The notes under the pieces were generated by a model, which was not told the DNA's origin, searched no databases, and saw nothing but the letters and a program-made list of their open reading frames with translations. A DNA stretch of 64,000 bases from Turnera subulata (Eukaryota; Streptophyta; Magnoliopsida; Malpighiales; Passifloraceae), in contig JAKUCV010002385.1 of assembly GCA_028386065.3 (NCBI GenBank), positions 16,020-80,019 of the forward strand, read 5' to 3'. Each line of letters opens with the position of its first letter. Positions within the stretch are counted from its first letter, which is position 1. Shown one piece after another: positions 48,851 through 60,116 of the stretch. A program made the position numbers and the translations under genes.

Positions 48851-51167
48851 CAGAGGGAGGTAGAAAGGGGAAGGTAGAAGGAGGGAGGTAGAAACCGGTC
48901 ATCACAGACCCATATGCTAAACCGCATATACCATGCTATCCCCCATGCAAACCCGAGGGGTATCACTTCCCGCTCGAACCAACCGGTCATTAGCACACAG
49001 TAGCCTATCTTCTACTGTACATTATTCTTATTCATACTAATAAGTTCATGTGTGCCAAGAGTTGTGATTTAACAGGGTTGTGTGAATTATTACCTCAATC
49101 AAACATCCGGGTTTCAACCCACAGTACATCACACAGATCACCCAAAATCACTCCACATGTTATACTCCATAACATTTTAAAATCATACCCATCCGGCAAA
49201 TAGAAACACATAGGCACACAATACAGATCACAGCATGTTAGCAAACAAGGCATGCAACTCAAACAGACCAATCTAACAAGCACATGCATACAAACATAAA
49301 AAGACTTATAAAGTCACCTCAACGACGATTATCCTGTGGAGCTTTCCCCAAGACAGATCCTCCAGCTCCCGAGGTATTACCCGTGCCTGAATATCGGCAC
49401 ACACAATAATTACAAACAATTACAATAAGCCGTGCATGCATGATATTATATGCTCAACTGAATAGAACCTGACCCAATCTACCCGGTTAAGTAATTTTAG
49501 GGTCTAAGCCCAAAAGGGTAACTCTAAAGAGATCGGGACCTAAGGTGCTCCGGGCTTAAGCCCAACTAAGTCCATAAATAATTCCCGAGCCTAAGGCCCA
49601 TTCATTATGTCCTTAACGAGTTCCCGGGCCTAAAGCCCATCTAAGTCTAAAATCGAATCCCGGGCCTAAAGCCCATTATAAAGTTGGGCTTAAAGCCCGT
49701 TACCCAAGTCCAAAGGTCATCAAATTAAGTCATAAAATCTCATTACCGGGCCTGGGCCCGATTTAGACTAATTACCATTTAAGGGTTTTACCCGAGCCCG
49801 AGTTACCGTCCTAAAGGTTTTACCCGCGTCGGACAAACCGGTCACAAGCTACTCGCTTCCAACTCTCGGTTTCTACTAAATAAAATACAATTAGTACAAC
49901 CCAATTCAGAATAAATAATACATGCCATGAGTGTACAACAAATTATACATCAGGGTAATACCGTTAAATGCCGAAACAAAACCCGAGCCCCGCCGGATTC
50001 TGGTGACCTTGTCGGAAAAATCCAAACAGCTCTCAAAACGAACCCAACAAAACAACCAAGGCCCTACAACATCCAAAACCAACGTTCAACCCACAACATC
50101 CGAATCAAACAACACAGCACCTATTGATCTTCACAACGATTAACAAGGATTTGGGAAAGAGAGTCCTTACCCGGAACACTTGCTGCAAGGACCGAGTCTG
50201 CAACCAAGATCCACAGTTGCCGGCACACGTTCCAGAATTCCAAACCTGTTTGTCTAGAACAGCTCTGCCGGCCCACAACAGCCCCAACCCCGCTGCCGGA
50301 GCAACCACCACCCGATCGGGACTCAACCCAACCAACACAACCCGACACAAACTCCGGCCACCATTACACACAACGCCAACCACTAAGGAACACCAAACAC
50401 ACACACGCACGAATAACACAACCATCCGCCACCGCCATGACGAGCCCAGCTGCCACCCACAACACCAAAGAACCCATCAACCAAAAAAAAAACCGAAATC
50501 GAGAAAAGAAAAGAGGAGATAAGTAAATGGAAGGGAAGAGGGAGAGAGAGTCGGCTTACCCGACTGATAGCGGCGGCGACCTCGTCTCAAAAGCGACAGT
50601 GTCGATTAGTGCACAAGCCGGCAACGCAAGGAGGACGGGTCGAGACTTGGTGGCAGCGGCGACTGGTGTTTCAGGCACAGCAAGGGACGATTGGGGTGAG
50701 GAGGTTTCGTGGGAGAGAGAGAGAAGGGAGAGAGGAGAGAAAGAGAAATAGAGGGGGTCGGCTGCGGCAGGAGAGGAAGAGAAGGAAGAAGGGAGAAAGA
50801 AAAGAAAAGAGAAAAGAAAAAAAGAAGGAGAGGAGAGGAGGCGGCTAGGGTTTGGTCGGCCTGGGTGAACGACTTGTCGTTCACTTAGGCGCGGTCAACC
50901 CTGGCTGCCCAGTCAACTCTTTTTTTTTTTCCTTTTATTAGAACGACGTAGTTTTAATTACAACTACGTTAAAACCCCGTTTCACCCCGAAACAAGCCCC
51001 CGTTTCCGACGAAACTCAAACCCCTTATAATGCCAACCTAAAAACATCATTTCCAAGGAAAATAATTTATTCCCATAACCAAAAATCCAGAAATTCCTCA
51101 AGGGCATAATTGGAATAAAAATTCCGAAAATTTTATAAATCAAATTATGAAAATTCGGGGCGTTACA
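48070..51167 (-). repeat. 3' LTR of the inner element
   Basis: 3098 bp. Compared with 56055-59144, a 260 bp sample shows three differences and a 300 bp sample about thirteen, mostly transitions. It includes a GA microsatellite (about 48812-48842) and a purine-rich tract (about 50690-50850). Confidence 0.93.
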
Positions 51168-51184
51168 GTTCTACCCCCCTTAAG
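51168..51184 (-). other. polypurine tract of the inner element
   Basis: CTTAAGGGGGGTAGAAC on the minus strand, directly next to the TGTAACGCCCC start of the 3' LTR. It primes plus-strand DNA synthesis. Confidence 0.8.
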
Positions 51185-51218
51185 AAAATTTCGTCCTCGA
51201 AATTTCAAGATATGAAAA

Positions 51219-54200
51219 TCAGAACAGATGTAGATACTGCTCTCTCATATGGGACTCAACCTCCCAAGTGGCCTCATTCGGAGAATGACGGCTCCATCTG
51301 ACCCGAACCATAGGAATGGTACGACTCCTCAACTGTCGCACCTCCTTAGCCAAAATTTCCACCGGCTCCTCAACATACGTCAAATCCTCAGAAACCTCCA
51401 CCTCTGTCGGGGATACAACATGACTAGGATCAGACCGATAATGCCTCAGCATCGAAACATGGAATACATCATGTATGCGCGACAGCTCCTCCGGTAAAGC
51501 CAACTTGTAGGCCAGCGGACCAATCCGCTCCATGATCTCATAAAGACCAATATAACGAGGGCTCAACTTGCCCTTCCTCCCAAATCGGATAACACCTCTC
51601 CAGGGAGGAACACGGAGGAAAACTCTGTCATCTACACTGTACTCCATCTCCCGACGATGCTTATCGGCAAAACTCTTTTGCCGGTCCTGAGCAGCTCTCA
51701 TGCACTGCTTAACCACCTCGATCTGATCAACAGTCTCCTGAACTAGGTCCAGACCAACTACCTGTCTCAGACCTTCCTCATCCCAACAAATCGGACTACG
51801 ACACTTCCGTCCATATAAAGCCTCATAAGGCGCCATACCGATACTGGAGTGATACCCGTTGTTATAGGCAAACTCAACTAACAGTAATGTCTCATCCCAA
51901 GGACTACTGAAGTTGAGCACACAAGCTCTAAGCATATCCTCTAGTGTCTGTATAGTCCTCTCTGACTGCCCATCGGTCTGCGGATGGAATGCAGTGCTGA
52001 AATTCAGCTTAGTACCCAAAGCTGACTGTAAGCTCTTCCAGAAATGGGAAGTAAACCTCGGATCCCTGTCCGACACAATGGATAGTGGAACTCCATGTAG
52101 ACGGACAATACCCAAAACATATAACCTCGCCAGCTTATCCATTGTGTCCGTCTGCTGAATCGGTAGGAAATGAGCTGACTTGGTCAACCTGTCAACAATG
52201 ACCCATATGGCATCATGTCGACCCCGGGTCCTCGGTAACCCGATCACAAAGTTTATAGTGATATGCTCCCACTTCCACTGCGGAATAGTCAAAGATCTCA
52301 ACTTGCCGGCAGGAGCCTGATGCTCGGCCTTCACCTGCTGACAAGTTATACACCGAGCCACAAACTCCGCAACATCCTTCTTCATCCCAGGCCACCAATA
52401 ATGACTCTTCAAGTTCTGGTACATCTTGGTGCTACCAGAATGCATAGCATATGGCACTTTATGCGCTTCATCCATGATCCTTCTCCTCAAATCATCGACA
52501 TTCGGAACACACAACCGATCACCGGTCATCAAAGCACCATCCTCCCGGACGTAGAAACTAGAACTCTCTCCACCGAGAGCCTTATCCCGCAACTCCGCTG
52601 AATGAGGATCACCAAACTGCAACTCCATGATCTTATCCCGCAAGGTCGACCGGATGCTCAAACTGGCAAGCAACGCCCCAGTAACATCCACCTCCAACTG
52701 TGCATCCAACGACCTCAGCTCCACCAAGGAAGGCAAAGCATAAGAAACTAAGTCCTCATCCGTAGAAGCCACTCTCTTCCGGCTCAATGCATCTACAACA
52801 ACATTGGCCTTGCCCGGATGGTACTCAATAGTACAATCATAGTCCTTCAGAACCTCAATCCAGCATCTCTGCCTCATATTAAGCTCCCTTTGGGTCATGA
52901 TGTACTTCAAACTCTTATGATCTGTGAAAATCCGACACTTCTCACCGTACAAATGGTGTCTCCAGATCTTCAGAGCAAAGACCACAGCAGCTAACTCCAG
53001 ATCATGGGTCGGATAGTTCCTCTTGTGAGTTCTCAACTGTCTGGAGGCATAAGCAATCACCCGACCCTCCTGCATCAAAAAACATCCCAAGCCTAGACTA
53101 GAAGCATCACTGAACATCGTATACTCCACTCCGGGTCTCGGAACAGTCAAAACCGGTGCAGAAGTCAACTGACTCTTCAACTCCTCAAAACTCTTCTGGA
53201 AACGGTCATCCCAAACAAAGGTATAGTCTTTCCTCAACAGTTTAGTCATAGGACCCGCTATTAAGGAAAAACCCTCAATGAACCTCCGGTAATAACCAGC
53301 AAGTCCAAGGAAACTCCGTATCTCAGGTACATTCTTCGGTGGCTCCCAATCCATGATTGCCTTAATCTTGGCCGAGTCCACCTTAATGCCATCACCGGAC
53401 ACAATATGCCCAAGGAATGCGACCTCATCCAACCAAAACTCACACTTGCTGAGCTTGGCATAGAGTTGTTCTTCTCTCAACCTCTGCAAAACCTGCCTCA
53501 AGTGGTCCTCATGTTCGGCCTTACTACTCGAGTAGACCAGAATATCATCAATGAACACTACCACAAACCGGTCCAGAAATTCATGGAAGACCTATTGTAT
53601 CATACATATGAACACTGCCGGTGCATTCGTCAGACCAAATGGAACAACCACAAACTCATAATGACTATACCGAGTGCGGAATGTGGTCTTCGGTATGTCT
53701 TGCTCTGCAATCCGAACCTGATGGTAACAAGATCGCAAGTCAATCTTCAAGAACACAGATGCACCCTGCAACTGATCGAATAAGTCATCGATCCTAGGCA
53801 AAGGATACTTGTTCTTCACAGTCACCTTGTTCAACTGCCTATAGTCCACACACATCCGCATACTGCCATCTTTCTTCTTCACAAACAAGACCGGGGCACC
53901 CCAAGGTGAGATGCTCGGTCTAATGAAACCCTTATCCAACAACTCCTCCAGTTGTTTCTTTAACTCCTGAAGTTCTGTCGAAGCCATTCTGTAGGGCGGT
54001 ATAGAAATAGGTGCAACTCCCGGTACCAAGTCCACTGTATACTCCACCTCCCGCTCCGGAGGTAACCCCGGTAGATCATCAAGAAATACATCAGGAAACT
54101 CCCGAACAATCGGAATCTCCTCCACTCCAGGTACTGGTACCGAAGAATCAACCACATGAGCTAGAAAAGCATCACAACCTTCTTGGATCATCCTGAAAGC

Positions 54201-55909
54201 TTGGTTGGCCGAGATACAACACGCCAATAGGGCTCTTCGCTCTCCAACGAACACCATCTATGCCCCAACAGAGAAGACAAAGACACCTCCCTGGCCCGAC
54301 AATCAACTACTGCTTGGTGTCTGGATAACCAATCCATGCCTAAGATAACATCAAACTCTCCCAAGTCTATGACAGCAAGATCAGAAGGAAAACTCTCACT
54401 ATCATACTCTATCGATACATCTCTACAAACTCGATCAACAACTACTATATCACCTGTGGGTAAACGGACTCTCAGGGGTCTACTAAGATTATCATCTTCT
54501 ATGTTAAGAGTGGTCATGAATGCACGTGATACAAAAGAGTGTGTTGAACCTGGATCAACTAAAGCATGTGCATACCGACCAAAAACCATAAATGTACCTG
54601 CTATAACCTCTGGAGCATCAGCAGCCTCCTCCCGGGTGATGGCATAAACCCTAGGAGCTGCAGCAGACTGAGTCGCACCCCCGCGGTTCGGAGCTCCAAA
54701 ACCCCCACGACCTCGACCTTGCTGTCCGCCACCCCTGTTCGGACAAGAAGAAACAGCACCACTAGCCACAGAACTCTGTAATGTATACTAGGAACCATTG
54801 CCACCACTATCCTTAATCCACTTGTAGCAAGATGACTTCTGGTGTCCCGGCTTATTGCAATACCAGCATGTACCCGAGAATCGCGTCGAGGAACCCCGTC
54901 CCTGAGATCCAGACTGATAGGACCGTCCTCCCGAGGATCTGTCTGGTCCACCCTGATAACTCTGCCCTCGGGACTTCTTCGAACCACGGTAAGAAGAACT
55001 CTGTCCACAAGAATAATCTGCATCTCCGGCATCAGAATACTGCCTCTTCTGTCCTGAAGCTGATGACTGCTTCCTCTGCTCGGCTGGCCGAGCCTCCTTC
55101 CCGATCAACTGCACTCTCTCAGCATCAAAAGCAGCCTCACAAACTGCCTCCCAAGTCTTGTGCCCTCCACCAGCCACAGCTAACGCCAACTCTATACGTA
55201 AGCCGTTAAAAAACCGCCTACACTTAGTCACCTCATCGGGCACAAACTCCCTAGCATAAGAGAGAAGGATGCTGAACCGGATCCTGAAAGCCGATACCGA
55301 CTCATCTAGTCCTTGCTTCACCTTAAGAAACTGCTTCTTCTGCTCCTCCAGAAAACCAACAGTGAGAAACTCCTTGTAGAATTTCTCCTTGAAATCCTCC
55401 CATGGCATCTCCACAGGCTTCGGTAGGTTGGCCATAAGTTCCTGCCACCATGTCAATGCATATCCCGAGAACTTGTGTGTCGCAAATCGAGCCCTCTACT
55501 CAGGTGCACAGGTGAACTTCTCTAGAACATTTTCCACCTGGCGGAACAAATCATCAAACTCCTTGGCTTTGCCCTATTCACCAGAGAATTACTTAACTAT
55601 AGACTTATCCATGTGCTTATACCCGCTCTCCATACCACCTGCCGCAGCAGGTGCTACCAGTTGGGCACCCTGCTGCTGCTGCTAAAACTGCTGGAACTGT
55701 TGCCACTGCAAAAAAGCCTGATACTGCTGGAACGCTGGGTCCACAACAGGTGGTACGGGTGGCACAACATTCTGTTCTCCTCCACCTGCAGCATTATTTC
55801 CTGCTGCAATATTGTTCCCCTGACCAACGGGAACCTGCATCACCGACACATTGTCGGAGACATGAGTAGCGGCGTCATCCTCAGCATTGTGTTGCCCCTG
55901 ATGATCCAT
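51219..55909 (-). pseudogene. gag-pol of the inner chromovirus, interrupted
   Basis: Order on the minus strand from ATG 55909: gag with a Gln-rich segment and a zinc knuckle CWYCNKPGHQKSSC; aspartic protease HALVDPGSTHSFVS (near 54535); reverse transcriptase with FIDDILVYS (near 53550); RNase H; integrase with the HHCC zinc motif (H..H..CITCQQ) and SDRDPRF..GQSERT; and a C-terminal chromodomain-like segment ending in the stop at 51219. Breaks: stop codons at 55682, 55589, 55574 and 55496 (gag), 54788 (after the zinc knuckle) and 53592 (just before FIDD), plus a frameshift between about 54188 and 54275. The product could not be made as one polyprotein. Most breaks look like C-to-T or G-to-A changes. 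Confidence 0.92.
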
Positions 55910-56039
55910 ATCAACGCCTATATGAATGCAAATGAGTCAAAAACACTTTTAAAGTCATAAATCCGGAAACAGGCTTAAACACAGAAATCACTTTGAAAAC
56001 CACGTTTAAAACACTTTTAAAACCAAGGATCTGAAGCCT

Positions 56040-56051
56040 GCACCGCTACCA
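56040..56051 (-). other. primer-binding site of the inner element
   Basis: TGGTAGCGGTGC on the minus strand, three bases from the 5' LTR. It should pair with a tRNA 3' end of the form ..GCTACCA. It resembles but does not equal the common plant initiator-Met site TGGTATCAGAGC. Confidence 0.6.
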
Positions 56052-56054
56052 AGC

Positions 56055-56797
56055 TGAAACTCCCGTGTCCCAATTTTACAAATAAAATACTTAATCGAAA
56101 GGAATTTACCAAAATGCCCCTGAAACCCAGGACACAAAATCTAATACCAAAACATTATCCAAAAATCTTAATAATCCGAGAAGTCATAAAGAACAAAAAA
56201 AACAAACCGGCTTAACAAGCCATAAGCCAACCCGGCATCCTGCCGAAACATCATCAAATATCAAATCCCGGCAACCCGTTGATAAAGTAATCAAAATCAA
56301 TAATGACATCTCAACAAAATCCAATGCAGCAGAAGAAATAATCAAAGTAAAAATAGGAGAAGTAAAATGATATGCAAGTCGACTCTATGGATCCAACTGG
56401 GAGATGAAGCACAGCCACCTGCTAGGATATCCACGTCCGTACTCCGGAAAGGAAGTAAGAGACTGCTCGCTAACTAAGAGTCTGAAAAACAACGGTGGCG
56501 ATTATGTGAGTCGCCTACTCAGTGAGCAGTATAAATCTAATTATGTAGATGTGCAAAGCAAGTTCGAAAGGAAAGTAGAGCAACAAACACAAGTAAGCAA
56601 ACACACAATAACCAGTACTAACATGCCAACCACATAAAACAGACAGTTTATATTTTTCATCTGTTGTGTGTTAAGTTTTATTACTTTATATATATTATTC
56701 AGGGCCCCCTACTGTGTGCGCCGAGCTCGGTCCCGTCTCATGAGACAACCAGGGCGAAAGCCCAAAATAACCAGGCATAAAGCCCAAATATCACCAT

Positions 56798-56828
<31 letters not shown>

Positions 56829-59144
56829 CAGAGGGAGGTAGAAAGGGGAAGGTAGAAGGAGGGAGGTAGAAACCGGTCATCACAGACCCATATGCTAAAC
56901 CGTATATACCATGCTATCCCGCATGCAAACCCGAGGGGTATCACTTCCCGCTCGAACCAACCGGTCATCAGCACACAGTAGCCTATCTTCTACTGTACAT
57001 TATTCTTATTCATACTAATAAGTTCATGTGTGCCAAGAGTTGTGATTTAACAGGGTTGTGTGAATTATTACCTCAATCAAACATCCGGGTTTCGACCCAC
57101 AGTACATCACACAGATCACCCAAAATCACTCCACATGTTATACTGCATAACATTTTAAAATCATACCCATCCGGCAAATAGAAACACATAGGCACACAAT
57201 ACAGATCACAGCATGTTAGCAAACAAGGCATGCAACTCAAACAGACCAATCTAACAAGCACATGCATACAAACATAAAAAGACTTATAAAGTCACCTCAA
57301 CGATGATTATCCTGTGGAGCTTTCCCCAAGACAGATCCTCCAGCTCCCGAGGTATTACCCGTGCCTGAATACCGGCATACAAAATAATTACAAACAATTA
57401 CAATAAGCCGTGCATGCATGATATTATATGCTCAACTGAATAGAACCTAACCCAATCTACCCGGTTAAGTAATTTCAGGGTCTAAGCCCAAAAGGGTAAC
57501 TCCAAAGAGATCGGGACCTAAGGTGCTCCGGGCTTAAGCCCAACTAAGTCTATAAATAATTCCCGGGCCTAAGGCCCATTCATTATGTCCTTAAGGAGTT
57601 CCCGGGCCTAAAGCCCATCTAAGTCCAAAACCGAATCCTGGGCCTAAAGCCCATTATGAAGTTGGGCTTAAAGCCCGTTATCCAAGTCCAAAGGTCATCA
57701 AATTAAGTCATAAAATCTCATTACCGGGCCTGGGCCCGATTTAGACTAATTACCATTTAAGGGTTTTACCGAGCCCGAGTTACCGTCCTAAAGGTTTTAC
57801 CCGCGTCGGACAAACCGGTCACAAGCTACTCGCTTCCAACTCTCGGTTTCTACTAAATAAAATACAATTAATACAACCCAATTCAGAATAAATAATACAT
57901 GTCATGAGTGTACAACAAATTATACATCAGGGTAATACCGTTAAATGCCGAAACAAAACCCGAGCCCCGCCGGATTCCGGTGACCTTGCCGGAAAAATCC
58001 AAACAGCTCTCAAAACGAACCCAACAAAACAACCAAGGCCTTACAACATCCAAAACCAACGTTCAACCCACAACATCCGAATCAAACAACACAGCACCTA
58101 TTGATCTTCACAACGATTAACAAGGATTTGGGAAAGAGAGTCCTTACCCGAAACACTTGCTGCAAGGACCGGGTCTGCAACCAAGATCCACAACTGCCGG
58201 CACACGTTCCAGAATTCCAAACCCGTTTGTCTAGAACAGCTCCGCCGGCCCACAGCAGCCCCAACCCCGCTGACGGAGCAACCACCACCCGACCGGGACT
58301 CAACCCAACCAACACAACCCGTCACGAACTCTGGCCGCCACTACACACAATGCAAACCATTGACAAACACCAAACACACACACGCACGAACAACACAACC
58401 ATCCGCCACCGCCATGACGAGCCCAGCCGCCACCCACAACACCAAAGAACCCATCAACCAAAAAAAAAACCCGAAATCGAGAAAAGAAAAGAGGAGACAA
58501 GTAAATAGAAGGGAAGAGGGAGAGAGAGTCGGCTTACCCGACTGATAGCGGCGGCGACCTCGTCTCAAAGGCGACAGTGTCGATTAGTGCACAAGCCAGC
58601 AACGCGAGGAGGACGGGTCGAGACTTGGTGGCGGCGGCGACTGGTGTTTCAGGCACAGCAAGGGACGATTGGGGAGAGGAGGTTTCGTGGGAGAGAGAGA
58701 GAAGGGAGAGAGGAGAGAAAGAGAAAGAGAGGGTTCGGCTGCGGCGGGAGAGGAAGAGAAGGAAGAAGGGAGAAAGAAAAGAAAAGAGAAAAGAAAAAAA
58801 GAAGGAGAGGAGAGGAGGCGGCTAGGGTTTGGCCGGCCTGGGTGAACGACTTGTCGTTCACTTAGGCGCGGTCAACCCTGGCTGCCCAGTCAACTCTTTT
58901 TTTTTTTCCTTTTATCAAAACGACGTAGTTTTAATTACAACTACGTTAAAACCCCGTTTCACCCCGAAACAAGTCCCCGTTTCCGACGAAACTCAAACCC
59001 CTTACAATGCCTACCTAAAAACATCATTTCCATGGAAAATAATTTATTCCTATAACCAAAAATCCGGAAATTCCTAAAGGGCATAATTGGAATAAAAATT
59101 CCGAAAATTCCATAAATCAAATTATGAAAATTCGGGGCGTTACA
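56055..59144 (-). repeat. 5' LTR of the inner element
   Basis: 3090 bp direct repeat of 48070-51167, with a shorter GA microsatellite (about 56796-56820). Confidence 0.93.
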
Positions 59145-59165
59145 CACCAACACGTCCAATACACA

Positions 59166-59849
59166 ATGCCTGCTCCATCATCCGTCTTCTTCGTCGAAGG
59201 CGCCAACGTAGGCAGAAGAAACCGGCTGGCCTACAGCATGATCAACGAGCGTCCAGAAGAACTGCCGAACGAGCTCGGCAGAATGCCTCGTCTGGTCTTC
59301 GTCGACGAACTCTACTCTTCGAGGTTCTTCGTCACTCCCATAGAAGAGACGTTCTTCCTAGAGGACCATGGCACCCTGAGGACTTCCTACTACGATTCGG
59401 CCAACTCCGTCATGTTCTTCATCTCGGAAAGACTTCAGGAGTTCAACCTAGAGTCCACTTGCTATTTCATGGAGCAAGGCACCTACTACCAACTCTCGAT
59501 GACGGCCCAAAGCATGCCCAGAGTAACTCGGTTGCCCGTAAATTGGCCAAAGGCCCGACTACTGGTGTGGAACTGCAGAGGAGTTGCTAGGCGTTCCCAG
59601 GAGTTCTCGCGTACCCTGAGGGACCTGAAGAACCAGTATAAGCCAAACATGGTTCTTCTCACGGAGACCCAGTGGCAACCTGAAGACGATCACGGTCTCA
59701 TTCCACTCTGGTTCCCTCAAGCAAACTGGTTCGAGCTTCCCGGCCAGAACAACGCAGGCGGCATGTGGTTCTCGTGGAGCGACAGCATCACGGTCAACAT
59801 CAACAACGACCCCAACAGCTTCAGGGTCAACGTCGTTCCGAGGCGATGA
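59166..59849 (+). CDS. antisense ORF 3 of the outer element, with N-terminal half of an EEP endonuclease
   Basis: An intact 227-codon frame starting MPAPSSVFFVEG, strongly C/G-biased at third positions. Residues 1 to about 140 match nothing I recognise. From about 145 the sequence LLVWNCRGVARRSQEFSRTL and NMVLLTETQ matches the first half of LINE-type endonuclease/exonuclease/phosphatase domains, including the Asn and Glu that bind metal. GGMWFSWSDS follows, and the frame stops before the GDFN and SDH motifs, so no complete nuclease is encoded. The original promoter appears to be TATAAAAG at 47971; the inner retrotransposon now separates them. An upstream in-frame ATG at 59124 lies in the inserted LTR and would add 14 foreign residues. 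The 3' flank (59850-59920) is AT-rich with AATGTAATAT-type signals. Confidence 0.5.
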   Translation: MPAPSSVFFVEGANVGRRNRLAYSMINERPEELPNELGRMPRLVFVDELYSSRFFVTPIEETFFLEDHGTLRTSYYDSANSVMFFISERLQEFNLESTCYFMEQGTYYQLSMTAQSMPRVTRLPVNWPKARLLVWNCRGVARRSQEFSRTLRDLKNQYKPNMVLLTETQWQPEDDHGLIPLWFPQANWFELPGQNNAGGMWFSWSDSITVNINNDPNSFRVNVVPRR

Positions 59850-60116
59850 TTGTATTTTCTTTTTAAAATATCAATGTAATATTTATGTTTGTAATAGTAT
59901 TATTAGCAATATTAATAATATTTATATTTTCGCTTATCTATGGCATCAATACCTCTTATGTGTATGTTCTGCGACAGCTGGCGTCCCTTGACTGGATCCA
60001 TAATGCACTAACTAAATGATATAAAATAATAAACAAATGGTGCGAACTATAAAAAAAAGAACAACAAACACACAAGGACTTCCCAACAAGACCTAACGCC
60101 CGCTCCGCTACCAAAA
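59850..60116 (-). other. leader region of the outer element with primer-binding site
   Basis: Non-coding stretch between antisense ORF 3 and the 5' LTR. The primer-binding site TGGTAGCGGAGC is the complement of 60102-60113. No gag start is recognisable beyond a very short minus frame near 60002. Confidence 0.55.

Larger units (their letters stand above)
48070..59144 (-). mobile_element. inner Ty3/gypsy chromovirus (Tekay/Del type), nested
   Basis: LTRs at 48070-51167 and 56055-59144 enclose 4.9 kb of gag-pol. Both LTRs begin TGAAAC and end CGTTACA on the plus strand, that is TGTAACGCCCC..GTTTCA or ..AGTTTCA on the sense strand. CACCA lies immediately outside both ends (48065-48069, 59145-59149). 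A polypurine tract AAGGGGGGTAGAAC (complement of 51168-51181) precedes the 3' LTR. A primer-binding site TGGTAGCGGTGC (complement of 56040-56051) lies three bases after the 5' LTR. Long LTRs, the TTCGAGGACGAAATTT motif before the PPT and a C-terminal chromodomain point to the Tekay/Del clade. Confidence 0.93.

Noticed and set aside
50124..50522. 132-codon plus-strand frame in the LTR (repeated at 58101-58508)
   Set aside because: It lies wholly inside an LTR, is antisense to the element, is Thr/Asn/His-rich without a recognisable domain and has a different C-terminus in the other LTR.
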